From an uncultured Pseudokineococcus sp. (GTDB lineage Bacteria; Actinomycetota; Actinomycetes; Actinomycetales; Quadrisphaeraceae): a stretch of 64,000 bases of DNA. Shown in pieces: positions 52,387-60,530 of this stretch (its first letter is position 1; every line of letters begins with the position of its first letter). The notes under the pieces are model-generated. The model was given only the letters and a program-made list of their open reading frames with translations. It had not been told where the DNA came from and did no database searches. The position numbers and the translations under genes are program-made. Location: positions 1 through 64,000 of the forward strand of contig NZ_CANMAA010000007.1 of the NCBI RefSeq assembly GCF_947495735.1, in the 5' to 3' direction.

Positions 52387-53028
52387 ATGACCGGGCAGAC
52401 GACCGGCGGGACGACCGGGCAGGCTCCGGGGACGACGAGCGCTCCGGGAGCGGCCCTCACCGGGTACCGCGAGGGCGGCTCGCGGCGCATCGACCGGGTG
52501 CTCTCGCCGCCCTTCGTCCAGGGCCTCGCCGACCTGCCGGACGCCGAGCTGCGCGAGCGCCGGGACCTGGCGATCGCCGAGGAGGCCGACCTCGCCTACA
52601 CCCGCCGCCTCGTCGACGGCCGGCTCGCGCTCCTGCTCTCCGAGCGCGCTCGCCGGGAGCGCTCCGAGCGCAGCGCCGACCTCGGCCAGCGCAGCGACGA
52701 CGAGATCGTCGCCGGCCTCGTCGCCGCGCTGCTGAGCCCCGCGCCGGACGGCGCCGGGGGCAACCAGGACGACGCCGCCCGCGAGGTGGTCGACGCGCGC
52801 GACATGCCCGTCGTGCCGAGCAACGCGGGCATCTACCACCGCGACGCGGAGCGCGCCTTCGCCGACATCCGCTTCAGCGACCTCGGCTCCCTCGAGGACG
52901 CCGACCTGGTGGAGCACGCGGCGCTGCTGTCCACGCTCGAGCAGCGCCTGACGGGCGACCGCGGGCGCGTCCTGGAGGTCCTGCGCCTGCTGCGCCGCGA
53001 GGCGGACGCGCGCGCGCACACCCGCTGA
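52387..53028 (+). CDS. rsiG: RsiG-like anti-sigma factor (aerial mycelium formation protein family)
   Basis: 213-aa helical protein resembling Streptomyces RsiG, the anti-sigma factor that binds WhiG with c-di-GMP. Two helices carry the EX3SX2RX3QX3D motif there. Here the first reads E66-A70-R73-D77-A81 and the second E185-T189-R192-L196-R200, so only Glu and Arg are kept in both. A disordered Gly/Thr N-terminus (1-30) precedes SRRIDRVLSPPFVQGLADLPDAELRERR. ATG 52387 has GAGGTGGGG upstream. The partner sigma factor is not in the window. Confidence 0.8.
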   Translation: MTGQTTGGTTGQAPGTTSAPGAALTGYREGGSRRIDRVLSPPFVQGLADLPDAELRERRDLAIAEEADLAYTRRLVDGRLALLLSERARRERSERSADLGQRSDDEIVAGLVAALLSPAPDGAGGNQDDAAREVVDARDMPVVPSNAGIYHRDAERAFADIRFSDLGSLEDADLVEHAALLSTLEQRLTGDRGRVLEVLRLLRREADARAHTR

Positions 53029-53034
53029 CGTCCG

Positions 53035-53080
53035 CCCGGACGGGGAGCAGGTGCTCGCCCGGACGGGGAGCGGGTGCTCG
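53035..53080. repeat. 23-bp direct repeat carrying palindromes upstream of the XRE gene
   Basis: Two units (53035-53057 and 53058-53080) differing at one base. The first contains GAGCA-GG-TGCTC, the second the weakened GAGC-GGGT-GCTC. They lie 45-90 bases before the XRE start. Confidence 0.65.
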
Positions 53081-53085
53081 CAGCC

Positions 53086-53103
53086 TGCTTGCCAGAGCAA
53101 GCA
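53086..53103. promoter_or_regulatory. operator-like palindrome at the XRE promoter
   Basis: TGCTTGC (53086-53092), CAGA, GCAAGCA (53097-53103): perfect 7-base arms. It contains the likely -35 TTGCCA (53089-53094); CACGAT (53113-53118) with six bases to ATG 53125 is the -10. Position suits autorepression by the XRE protein. Confidence 0.65.
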
Positions 53104-53124
53104 CCCCGGGCGCACGATGGGTCC

Positions 53125-54015
53125 ATGACCAAGGTGCTGGGCGTGGACGTGGGCCGGGTCGGCGAGCTGGGCGGCGCGGTGGGCGACCTGGGCGGCTTCC
53201 TGCGCGAGCAGCGCGAGTCGGCCCAGATGTCCCTGCGGCAGCTCGCCGCGGCCGCCGGTGTCAGCAACCCCTACCTGAGCCAGGTCGAGCGCGGCCTGCG
53301 CCGTCCCAGCGCCGAGGTCCTCCAGCAGATCGCCCGCGGCCTGCGCATCTCGGCCGAGGCGCTCTACGTGCGCGCCGGCATCCTCGAGGAGCGCCCGGGC
53401 GACGGCGGGGAGGTCCGCGCCGCGGTGCTGGCCGACCCCTACCTCTCCGAGCGCCAGCGCGAGGTGGTCCTGGAGATCTACACGACCTTCCGCGCCGAGA
53501 ACGCGCGCTCGGAGGTGCCGCCGACGGCCCCCTCCCCCGCCGCGGACGCCCCGGGCGGCGAGCGCCCCTCGGCCCCCGCGGGCGCGGCGGACGAGAGCGG
53601 CGCGCCCGGCGACGAGCCCGCGCCGCCGCGCCGCCGGACGCCGCGTCGCACCGCTCCCCGCGCCACCGGCACCGCGCCCCGTCCGTCCGACGACCACGCG
53701 CCCGAGGGCGGCGCCGCAGGCGGCGCGGACGAGGACGGCGCCGCGAGCGGCCCGGACGACAGCGAGGCGGGTCGACGGGCCCCCGCCCCCGCCCCCGCCC
53801 CCGCCCCCGGCCGGGCGCGCTCGGCGCGCTCCCGGCGCCCCGGCGCCGCCGCCCGCGGCGAGGAGCCCCCGGCGGAGCAGGCGCTCGCCCCCCGAGCGGC
53901 GACCGAGGAGGCCGCGACGGGCGCGCCGACCGAGCCCTCCCCCGAGGACGTCGGAGCCCCGCGCGCCCCGTCCGCACCCCCGCAGGTCCCCAGCCAGGAC
54001 CCGCGCTCGACCTGA
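53125..54015 (+). CDS. XRE family transcriptional regulator
   Basis: 296-aa protein. HTH_3 domain at about 25-80 (LREQRESAQMSLRQLAAAAGVSNPYLSQVERGLRRPSAEVLQQIARGL), then a helical segment (LADPYLSERQREVVLEIYTTFRAE) and a long Ala/Pro/Glu/Arg disordered tail of about 160 residues. The first ~130 residues resemble mycobacterial Rv0474, next to hbhA. ATG 53125, with CACGAT six bases upstream and a palindromic operator just before. Downstream is the HbhA-like gene. Confidence 0.9.
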   Translation: MTKVLGVDVGRVGELGGAVGDLGGFLREQRESAQMSLRQLAAAAGVSNPYLSQVERGLRRPSAEVLQQIARGLRISAEALYVRAGILEERPGDGGEVRAAVLADPYLSERQREVVLEIYTTFRAENARSEVPPTAPSPAADAPGGERPSAPAGAADESGAPGDEPAPPRRRTPRRTAPRATGTAPRPSDDHAPEGGAAGGADEDGAASGPDDSEAGRRAPAPAPAPAPGRARSARSRRPGAAARGEEPPAEQALAPRAATEEAATGAPTEPSPEDVGAPRAPSAPPQVPSQDPRST

Positions 54016-54097
54016 CCCCCCTCCGCGGGGGCTCCGGCGCCCGCGAGCAGCCCGTCCCTCGCCCTGCGCCCGTGCTCCACGACCCGGAAGGACCTCC

Positions 54098-55285
54098 ATG
54101 GCTCTGTCCCACGACCTCCGCAAGACCGCTGCCGACCTCGGGTACACGCTCGCCGGCGTCGCCGACGTCGCCGCGGAGCAGGCGAAGGGCCTGCAGGAGC
54201 GGGCGCGCACGCGCCGCGACGAGGTGGTCTCGCGCGACTACGTCGCCGAGGCCCGCGCGGCCGCCGGGCGGCTCCAGAGCGCGCCCGCCCTGGCTGTCGC
54301 CAAGGGCCTCGAGGTGGCCAGCCGCACGCAGGGAGCCGTGGACGGCCTGTCGGCCCGCGGCCGCCGGCTCGTGGAGCGCAGCCAGGCCTCGGAGACCGTC
54401 GAGGAGGTCGTGGAGCAGGCCGAGGTGACCCTCGACCGAGGCCGCCGCACCGCGCGCACCGCCCAGCAGGGCGCGGAGGACGCCGCCCGCACCGCCACGC
54501 GTCGCACCCGCCGCACCGCCGCCGAGGCCCTGGACCCCGAGGCCTCCGACGAGGGCGGCCCGAGCACCAGCGCGGCCGCCGCCGCCGGGCGGCGCAGCGG
54601 GACGGCCCGCCGGACCACGACGGCGCGCACGACGACCGCGGACGGCGGGAGCACCGGCGCCCCCTCCACCGGCGCGAGCACCAGCACCGGCACCGGCACC
54701 AGGAGGACCACGGCGGCCGGGGGCGGCGGGACGCGGCGCGGCGCGGGCGAGGCCGGCGGGACCAGCGGCGTCGCGGGGACGGACGGCGGGGCCACGAGCG
54801 GGGACGCGGCGAGGGCTGGGACGCGGAGCGGCACGGCCACGGGCCGTGCGAGCGCCGGTGAGACCGACGGCCGCGGCGCGCCCGTCGCCGGCACCCGGCG
54901 ACGCGCCTCGGGCGGGACCGCAGGGCGGAGGAGCGCCGCCGCGGGCGCCACGTCGAGCGGTCCCTCGTCCAGCGGCTCCCCCTCGGGGACCACCGCGTCG
55001 GAGGGCGCGGTGTCCGGTGCCCCCGGCAGCGAGGGCACCGCGGCGGCCACCCCCGGGACGACGTCGGGGAGCGCCACCTCGGCTGCGGGTCCCCGCACGG
55101 GGCGCCGCGGCGGCACCGGCGCGGGCGAGGCCCGGGCCACCACGAGCGTCGCGCGGCGCCGCGCCGAGGCGGCCCGCGCGGCGGCGGCCGGCACGGCCGA
55201 CGCCGCGCAGGAGACGGCGGAGGCCGCGGGCGACGCCGTCCGCCGCACGGCCCAGGAGGCTGGGCCCGAGACCTCGGGGTCCTGA
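54098..55285 (+). CDS. HbhA-like coiled-coil protein
   Basis: 395-aa protein. The N-terminal ~150 residues form a helical, coiled-coil domain like mycobacterial HbhA (heparin-binding hemagglutinin), followed by a very long low-complexity Thr/Gly/Ala/Arg tail with ART and TAR steps. The mycobacterial tail is Lys/Ala/Pro-rich; here Arg replaces Lys, so a cationic tail is preserved. ATG 54098 has GGAAGGA upstream. It follows an XRE regulator as in mycobacteria; whether it is surface-exposed cannot be told (no signal peptide). Confidence 0.75.
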   Translation: MALSHDLRKTAADLGYTLAGVADVAAEQAKGLQERARTRRDEVVSRDYVAEARAAAGRLQSAPALAVAKGLEVASRTQGAVDGLSARGRRLVERSQASETVEEVVEQAEVTLDRGRRTARTAQQGAEDAARTATRRTRRTAAEALDPEASDEGGPSTSAAAAAGRRSGTARRTTTARTTTADGGSTGAPSTGASTSTGTGTRRTTAAGGGGTRRGAGEAGGTSGVAGTDGGATSGDAARAGTRSGTATGRASAGETDGRGAPVAGTRRRASGGTAGRRSAAAGATSSGPSSSGSPSGTTASEGAVSGAPGSEGTAAATPGTTSGSATSAAGPRTGRRGGTGAGEARATTSVARRRAEAARAAAAGTADAAQETAEAAGDAVRRTAQEAGPETSGS

Positions 55286-55430
55286 GCTCGGTCGGCTTCC
55301 CGCCGGTCGGCCCGGCCCCCGGCTGCCGTGCCGACCAGCGGGTCTCGGCCCCACGTCCCCGTCGTCGGGGGCGGCGCGGGGCCGCTGGTGACCCCGGGGG
55401 ACGAGTCCTTCGCTCAGCCGCCGACGGGCG

Positions 55431-56261
55431 TCACCGCCAGGTCAGCAGGTCCTCGGGGACCAGGTCCTCCGGCAGGAGGTCGTCGGGGACAAGGTCCTGG
55501 GGGACCAGGTCCTCGGGCAGCTGGTCGCCCAGGTCGCGCAGACGCTCCTGCACCTCGTCGGGCAGGACGCCGCGGTCCAGCTCGCGGAGCTGCTCGAGCG
55601 AGCCCTGCAGCCCCTCGGCGGAGGACAGCGACCCCAGGGAGCTCAAGGACCCCAGCGAGGCCAGCCCGGGCAGCGACACCGTGCCGAGCAGCTCCTCCGC
55701 CCGCTGGGCGAGGTCCAGCTGCTCCCGGAGGTCGTCGCGCGCCGCCTCCACCTGGGGCAGCAGGTCCTCGCCCTGGATGTCGGCGAGCCGTCCGCGCGCG
55801 GCCTCGCTGGCCGTCCGCACCTCGCCGAGGCCGTCGAGCGCCCGCCGCAGGGCCGCCAGGTCCAGGCCCCGCCCCGTCGTGAGGGACGTCCGCGCGTCGT
55901 CGACGCCCCCGACGACGCGCTCGAGCCCGGGGAGGCCCTCGTCGGCCAGCCGGTCGACGGCCACCGACGCGGTGGTGAGGGCGGTGAGGTTCTCCCCGCC
56001 GAGGGGGAAGCGGCTGGCGAGGCGCCAGAGCGGGTCGTCGGTGGCCTCGAGCGCGCGCTGGCTGCGCTCCCGCACGCGCGCCACCGAGACCGCCAGGGCG
56101 TCCGGGTCCACGGACGTCACCGCGGACGTGATCGCCGGCACCTCCTCGCGCACGTCCTGCAGCGCCGAGTACGCCACCCAGCCCCGCGAGGCGGTCCAGG
56201 CGCCCGCCGCCAGGACGAGCACGACGCCGACCAGCAGCACCCACCCGACGGCGCGGCGCAT
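55431..56261 (-). CDS. membrane-anchored protein resembling a truncated DUF4012 protein
   Basis: 276-aa protein: one N-terminal helix (about 5-25), then a helical segment with DPLWRLASRFPLGGENLTAL and DDARTSLTTGRGLDLAALRRAL that match the N-terminal part of DUF4012 proteins. The large C-terminal domain of that family is missing; instead the chain ends in a PEDLVPQDL-type repeat from five 15-bp units. Start ATG 56261 overlaps the last base of the nitrobindin-like gene. Either a real shortened protein or a truncation remnant. Confidence 0.65.
   Translation of the reverse strand: MRRAVGWVLLVGVVLVLAAGAWTASRGWVAYSALQDVREEVPAITSAVTSVDPDALAVSVARVRERSQRALEATDDPLWRLASRFPLGGENLTALTTASVAVDRLADEGLPGLERVVGGVDDARTSLTTGRGLDLAALRRALDGLGEVRTASEAARGRLADIQGEDLLPQVEAARDDLREQLDLAQRAEELLGTVSLPGLASLGSLSSLGSLSSAEGLQGSLEQLRELDRGVLPDEVQERLRDLGDQLPEDLVPQDLVPDDLLPEDLVPEDLLTWR
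55447..55521. repeat. 15-bp tandem repeat at the 3' end of the DUF4012-like gene
   Basis: Five in-frame units (55447, 55462, 55477, 55492, 55507) beginning AGGTC. They encode the Pro-Asp-Leu-Val repeats at the protein C-terminus. Confidence 0.75.
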
Positions 56262-56770
56262 CAGACCTTCTTCAGCCTCGCGGAGGCGTACGAGCGCATC
56301 GGGGTCGTGGGCGTCGCCACGTCCAGCGCCCAGAGCAGGTCGCCGTCGACCGCCCCGTAGATGCGCTGGCCGGCGGTGTACGTCCCCGTCGAGGTCGACG
56401 TGCGCGCCACGAGGTCGGTGGTGAGCTCGACCTTGGTGCCCGAGGCGCGGCCGACGTAGATCTCGACGGCGCCCTCGGGCTGGGCCAGCAGCAGCTCGAC
56501 CTGGACGCCGCCGCTGCCGTCGTCCCCCGTGCGCCAGACGCCCGACTCGGACGTCATCGGCTCGGTGGGAGTGCCGTCGTCGTCGAGGTACCAGCTCTGC
56601 GCGCGGTAGGCGAGCCCCCCGCGCCCGTCGTGGGCCAGGACGACCTCCTGCCCGAAGCGGCGCTCGGGGACGTCGTCGTAGCCGACGACGCCGGCGCCCT
56701 CCCAGCGGCCCTCCATCCAGGCCAGGGGCACGAGGGAGGCGGGCAGGTCAGCGCGGATCTCGAACGGCAT
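56261..56770 (-). CDS. nitrobindin-like (FABP family) protein with altered heme ligand
   Basis: 169-aa beta-barrel of the nitrobindin/THAP4 family. The GxWxGxG motif is present at 21-27 (GRWEGAG), followed by FGQEVVLAHDG and the SESGVWR strand. In the characterised members a C-terminal histidine (H155 in M. tuberculosis Rv2717c, DHLAAVL) binds heme; here the aligned residue is Y161 (RSYASARL). Start ATG 56770 has GGAGG upstream. Gene adjacency to ygfZ is a common actinobacterial arrangement. Heme binding therefore needs checking. Confidence 0.85.
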   Translation of the reverse strand: MPFEIRADLPASLVPLAWMEGRWEGAGVVGYDDVPERRFGQEVVLAHDGRGGLAYRAQSWYLDDDGTPTEPMTSESGVWRTGDDGSGGVQVELLLAQPEGAVEIYVGRASGTKVELTTDLVARTSTSTGTYTAGQRIYGAVDGDLLWALDVATPTTPMRSYASARLKKV

Positions 56771-56896
56771 GCGGGCTCCTCCGTGGTGTCGGTCTCCCCG
56801 GGCCGGGGCGGCCGGGGGCGGGCGCCCGGGTGCGTGCGGCTCCGCCGGGCGGCCAGATCGTGCCCCGTCCACCCGGCGGGAGCGAGCGGAGCCAGG

Positions 56897-57025
56897 TCAG
56901 CGCTGACCGGTGAACAGCTTGTAGACGACGTAGACCGAGAACCACCCGATGACCAGCGAGGACAGCACCAGCAGGGACGTGTAGAAGACCTCGAGCGCGT
57001 GGAGGTCGTCCTGGGTCAGCTCCAT
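56897..57025 (-). CDS. 43-aa single-helix membrane protein
   Basis: Short protein starting MELTQDDLHALEV with one helix (about 16-36) and a basic KLFTGQR end. ATG 57025 follows TACCCT by exactly six bases, so it is likely leaderless, which argues that it is real. Similar tiny proteins near ygfZ occur in actinobacteria but I recall no function. Confidence 0.6.
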   Translation of the reverse strand: MELTQDDLHALEVFYTSLLVLSSLVIGWFSVYVVYKLFTGQR

Positions 57026-57037
57026 GCGCGAAGGGTA
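57026..57037 (-). promoter_or_regulatory. leaderless-type promoter of the 43-aa gene
   Basis: Minus-strand TACCCT (57032-57037), six bases, then ATG 57025. Confidence 0.6.
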
Positions 57038-57086
57038 GCCCTGCCGCGCCGCGAGCTCGCCCGGGGCCGCCAGCGCCCCGGGGCCG

Positions 57087-57416
57087 TCAGCGGGAGGGGC
57101 GCCCGGCACCCGCCGGACGGCCGAGGCCGTGCGCGGCGGCGCGGCGCCTCGCGCGCAGCCAGGCCGCCGCCGCGACGGCCGCGAGCGGGGGCACGAGGAG
57201 GTCCGCCACGGTCACGCCGCGACCGGGGGCGAGCTCGACGAGCACGGCGCCCTCGACCGGTCCGTTGACGAGCCACCACGCCACGCCGGCCGCGAGCACC
57301 GCCCCGACCGACCAGGCGGCCGGGCACCAGAGCGCCACGGCCGTCGCGCCGAGCAGCGACAACAGCACCACCCCGACGACCACCGCACGACCGTAGTGCT
57401 CTGCGGCCCAGCGCAC
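57087..57416 (-). CDS. small membrane protein downstream of ygfZ
   Basis: About 109 aa with three hydrophobic segments and a basic tail. GTG 57416 is the best start; the frame extends to a CTG overlapping the ygfZ stop, which would give about 18 more residues. Probably cotranscribed with ygfZ. No family recognised. Confidence 0.55.
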   Translation of the reverse strand: MRWAAEHYGRAVVVGVVLLSLLGATAVALWCPAAWSVGAVLAAGVAWWLVNGPVEGAVLVELAPGRGVTVADLLVPPLAAVAAAAWLRARRRAAAHGLGRPAGAGRPSR

Positions 57417-57463
57417 CTCGCCGACCGGGCGGCCGTCACCCGCGCTGGTCGCCCGGTCGGCGG

Positions 57464-58603
57464 TCAGGGAGCGACCACGAGCTCCTGGGCGGCGGTGACC
57501 GCCCCTCCCGCGGGGAGCGCGGCCAGCAGCACGGCGTCGGCCGGGGTCGAGCGCTTGACCACGGCCAGCGCCACCGGACCGAGCTCGTGGTGGCGGGCCG
57601 CGGTGGTCACCGCGCCCACCGCGCGCCCGGGGGCGCCGTCCTCGCCCGTCAGGGAGACGACGCTGCCGGCGGGCGGCAGGTCGTGCCCGTAGCCGTCCAG
57701 GTGGAGCGCCACGAGCCGGCGGGGCGGGCGGCCGAGGTTGTGCACGCGCGCCACCGTCTCCTGGCCGCGGTAGCAGCCCTTGCGCAGGTGCACCGCCGTG
57801 CGCAGCCAGTCGAGCTCGTGGGGGATGGTGCGGTGGTCGGTCTCCGCCCCCGCGCGGGGGCGCCAGGCCTCCACGCGCAGGGCCTCCGCCGCCCAGGTCC
57901 CGGCCAGGTCGCGGTCGGCGGTGAAGCCCACCAGCTCCTCGCGCGGCACGAGCACCTCGCGCCACGCGCGCGAGGCCCCGGGGTGCTCGGCGTCGGGGAC
58001 GGCGGCGTACGCCACCCCGGACGGCGCCGTCGCCGGCCACGGGTCCACCCAGGCCAGGGGCTCCCCCGGGGCGCTCTCGCGCCGCACCGGCTCGCCGACC
58101 ACGGCCACGCGGTCGGTGACGTCCTCGACCTCCACGCGCAGCATGAACCGCATCCGGTCCAGGAAGGTCACGAGGGCGGCCTGCGCGCCGGGCTCCACGG
58201 TGATCCACGTCGCCTCGCCGTCGTCGACGACGTGCATGGCCTGCTCGACGTGGCCCTTCGGGCTCAGCAGGAGGGCCTCGGCGCTGGTGCGGGGCGCCAG
58301 GTCGGCGAGCGCCTGGGTGGTCAGGGAGTGCAGCCACGAGAGGCGGTCCGGCCCGGCGACGCGCACGACCCCGCGCGTGGACAGGTCCACGAGCGCCAGG
58401 CCCTGCTGCAGGAGCCGCTGCTCGCGCACCGGGTCCCCGTAGTGCCAGGCCGTGCCCGCGTCGACCCCCTCGGCCGGCACGGCGCCGGGCAGGTCGAGCA
58501 GGGGGGACGCCGGCTGCGCGGGTGCCGCGTCCGGCCCGGCTCCGGTGCTGTCCCCGGGGGCGGGTGAGGCCTCGGGCGGGGCGGAGGGGGTGCTCGCCGT
58601 CAT
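57464..58603 (-). CDS. ygfZ: YgfZ/GcvT domain folate-binding protein
   Basis: 379-aa protein of the GcvT-like YgfZ family, which helps repair or assemble Fe-S clusters with folate. The signature KGCYRGQETV with the reactive Cys lies near residue 281, and the GcvT-like first domain begins after a 40-residue Pro/Ala tail. ATG 58603. Its 3' neighbour is a small membrane gene; the nitrobindin-like gene is 0.7 kb further on, as in relatives. Confidence 0.92.
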   Translation of the reverse strand: MTASTPSAPPEASPAPGDSTGAGPDAAPAQPASPLLDLPGAVPAEGVDAGTAWHYGDPVREQRLLQQGLALVDLSTRGVVRVAGPDRLSWLHSLTTQALADLAPRTSAEALLLSPKGHVEQAMHVVDDGEATWITVEPGAQAALVTFLDRMRFMLRVEVEDVTDRVAVVGEPVRRESAPGEPLAWVDPWPATAPSGVAYAAVPDAEHPGASRAWREVLVPREELVGFTADRDLAGTWAAEALRVEAWRPRAGAETDHRTIPHELDWLRTAVHLRKGCYRGQETVARVHNLGRPPRRLVALHLDGYGHDLPPAGSVVSLTGEDGAPGRAVGAVTTAARHHELGPVALAVVKRSTPADAVLLAALPAGGAVTAAQELVVAP

Positions 58604-58668
58604 GGCCGTGCCAGCGCTCGCCGGTCCGCGGCTGTTCCCCGCGCCCGCCCGGGCCGGGCGCGGGCGGC

Positions 58669-59340
58669 TCAGCGCCGCGGGTCCTCCGGGCGCTCGGCGT
58701 CCACCTCGACGGCCCACCCGTCCCGCTGGCCCACCTCGTACCAGTCGATCCGCCCCTCGATCCGCACCCCGCGGTCGGCGTACTTGCGGCGCGCGCGCTG
58801 CAGGTAGGTGCGCACCGTCGCCTCCCCGACGCCCATCTGCCGCGCGACGGTGCGCAGCAGCAGGCCCGAGCCGAAGAGCACCAGGGCCCGGCTCTCCTGC
58901 GGGCTCAGCGCCGGCCGCCACTCCTGGCCGGCGGCGAGGACCTCGGCCAGGGCGGGCGTCACGTACGACTCGCCGGCGGCGGCCGCCCGGACGGCCGCGA
59001 GCAGCTCGGCCCGCCCGCTGACCTTGGGCACGTACGCGAGGGCGCCGGCCTCGACGGCGCGCTGGACGGACGCCGGCTCGGCGTCGGCGCTGATGACCAC
59101 GACGGCGCAGCCCTCGGCGACCAGGCCGGCGACGCCCGCTCCCGGGGAGGACCCGTCGTCGAGGACGAGGTCGAGCACCACGACGTCGGCCGGGTGGGCC
59201 GGCGAGGCGCGCAGCGAGGCCAGGTCGCCGTGCGTGCCGACCAGCTCGACCTCGTCCTGGGCCGCGCCCATCCAGGCGGCGATGCCGTCGAGGATGACGG
59301 GGTGGTCGTCGACGACCGCCACGCGCGCGCGCCCGCTCAC
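58669..59340 (-). CDS. LuxR-type (NarL family) response regulator
   Basis: 223-aa regulator: receiver with DD at 11-12, phospho-acceptor D57 ([10 protein letters not shown]) and K in AYVPK; C-terminal helix-turn-helix around 145-200 ([43 protein letters not shown]). GTG 59340 overlaps the upstream membrane gene's stop, so it is coupled. It is the last gene of a five-gene operon; the target is unknown. Confidence 0.93.
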   Translation of the reverse strand: MSGRARVAVVDDHPVILDGIAAWMGAAQDEVELVGTHGDLASLRASPAHPADVVVLDLVLDDGSSPGAGVAGLVAEGCAVVVISADAEPASVQRAVEAGALAYVPKVSGRAELLAAVRAAAAGESYVTPALAEVLAAGQEWRPALSPQESRALVLFGSGLLLRTVARQMGVGEATVRTYLQRARRKYADRGVRIEGRIDWYEVGQRDGWAVEVDAERPEDPRR

Positions 59341-60530
59341 GGGGCGCCCTCCACCGCCGGGGCGCCGACCTCGAGGACGAGGAGCTCCTCCTCCTCGATC
59401 CAGGCGGCGCCGAGCTCGTCCAGCAGGTCCGCCGCGAGCCCGTCGCCCGCCAGCTGCGGCGCCCCGCGCACGGCCACCACGGCCCCGCCCGCGAGGAGGA
59501 CCACCGACACCTCGCCCCCGAGCGCGCCGGCCCGGCGCACGAGCGCGACGAGCGGGCCGCGCAGGCCGGCGCCCAGGTCGTCCTCGCCGTCGACGGCGCG
59601 CACCACCACCGCGGGCGCGGCGCCGCCCCCGACCTCGCCGGCCAGGGCGTCGTCCAGCCAGGAGCGCGCGTCCCCGCGCAGCAGCCGCGCCCGCAGCCGG
59701 CGGCTGCTGGCGACCGCCGCGGCGGCGTCGGCCGGCTCCAGCGGCACGGGCGCCCCGGCGACGACCCGCTCCAGCAGCGGGCCGACCTCCGCCCGCGCCG
59801 CCGCGAGCCGCACGGCGCCCTCCTGGGCGGCGGCGGCCGCGGCCCGGCGCTCGCCCTCCTCGCGCGCCGCCGCGGCGTCGGAGGCGCGACCGGACTCCAC
59901 GAGACGGGCGACGAGCACGAGGTAGGTCGCCCACGCCACGACGGGCACCGCCCCGACCGCCGCCATCTCCGTCCCCCGGGCGAGCGCGAGCCCGGGCGCC
60001 GCCGTCTCGTGGCGCAGCGAGCCCCCCAGCATCACGAGCGCGTGCAGCCCCCCGGCGACGACGACCACGCCGAGCGGCCGGACCGCCAGCAGGCACAGGA
60101 CCGCCACGCCGACCCCGGTGGCGGCGAACAGCCCCTCCCCGTAGACGCCGCGGTGGGCGGTCTGGGCGATCACGACGACGTCCACGCCCAGCAGCACGGC
60201 GACCACCGCCACGACCACCGGGCGCGAGCGCACGAGCCGGTGGGAGGACAGCGCCACGAGCAGGCCCGGGACGGCGACGAGCACGGCCAGCGCCCCCGCG
60301 GCGACCGCGGCCGAGGCGTAGGTGCCGGGCGGGGAGACGAGAGCGCGGAGCACCGCCTGCAGGGCGACGACCGCGACGAGGACGAAGAGCGTGGGCCGGG
60401 CGCCGGGCAGGACCTCCTCCTGCCGGACCCGCCACCAGCGGCCCTCGCCGGGGACCGCGGCCGCGGCGCCCCGCGACCACGAGCGCCCGGCCCCGCGGGC
60501 CCCCCGCGCCGCGGCGTCCGCGGCGCTCAC
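59337..60530 (-). CDS. membrane protein between the kinase and response regulator
   Basis: 397-aa protein: about eight helices in the first 210 residues, then a coiled-coil-like segment rich in Ala/Arg/Glu (about 218-260) and a C-terminal alpha/beta segment of about 120 residues. The layout copies a membrane kinase, but I see no phospho-acceptor His, N-box or G-box, so it is not an active kinase. GTG 60530 overlaps the kinase stop and its own stop overlaps the regulator start. A kinase-derived accessory or sensor protein is my inference. Confidence 0.75.
   Translation of the reverse strand: MSAADAAARGARGAGRSWSRGAAAAVPGEGRWWRVRQEEVLPGARPTLFVLVAVVALQAVLRALVSPPGTYASAAVAAGALAVLVAVPGLLVALSSHRLVRSRPVVVAVVAVLLGVDVVVIAQTAHRGVYGEGLFAATGVGVAVLCLLAVRPLGVVVVAGGLHALVMLGGSLRHETAAPGLALARGTEMAAVGAVPVVAWATYLVLVARLVESGRASDAAAAREEGERRAAAAAAQEGAVRLAAARAEVGPLLERVVAGAPVPLEPADAAAAVASSRRLRARLLRGDARSWLDDALAGEVGGGAAPAVVVRAVDGEDDLGAGLRGPLVALVRRAGALGGEVSVVLLAGGAVVAVRGAPQLAGDGLAADLLDELGAAWIEEEELLVLEVGAPAVEGAP

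Noticed and set aside
49213-54210. Antisense frame of over 1600 codons across the EAL, RsiG and XRE genes
   Set aside because: Same composition artefact; plus-strand genes there have clear motifs and start signals.
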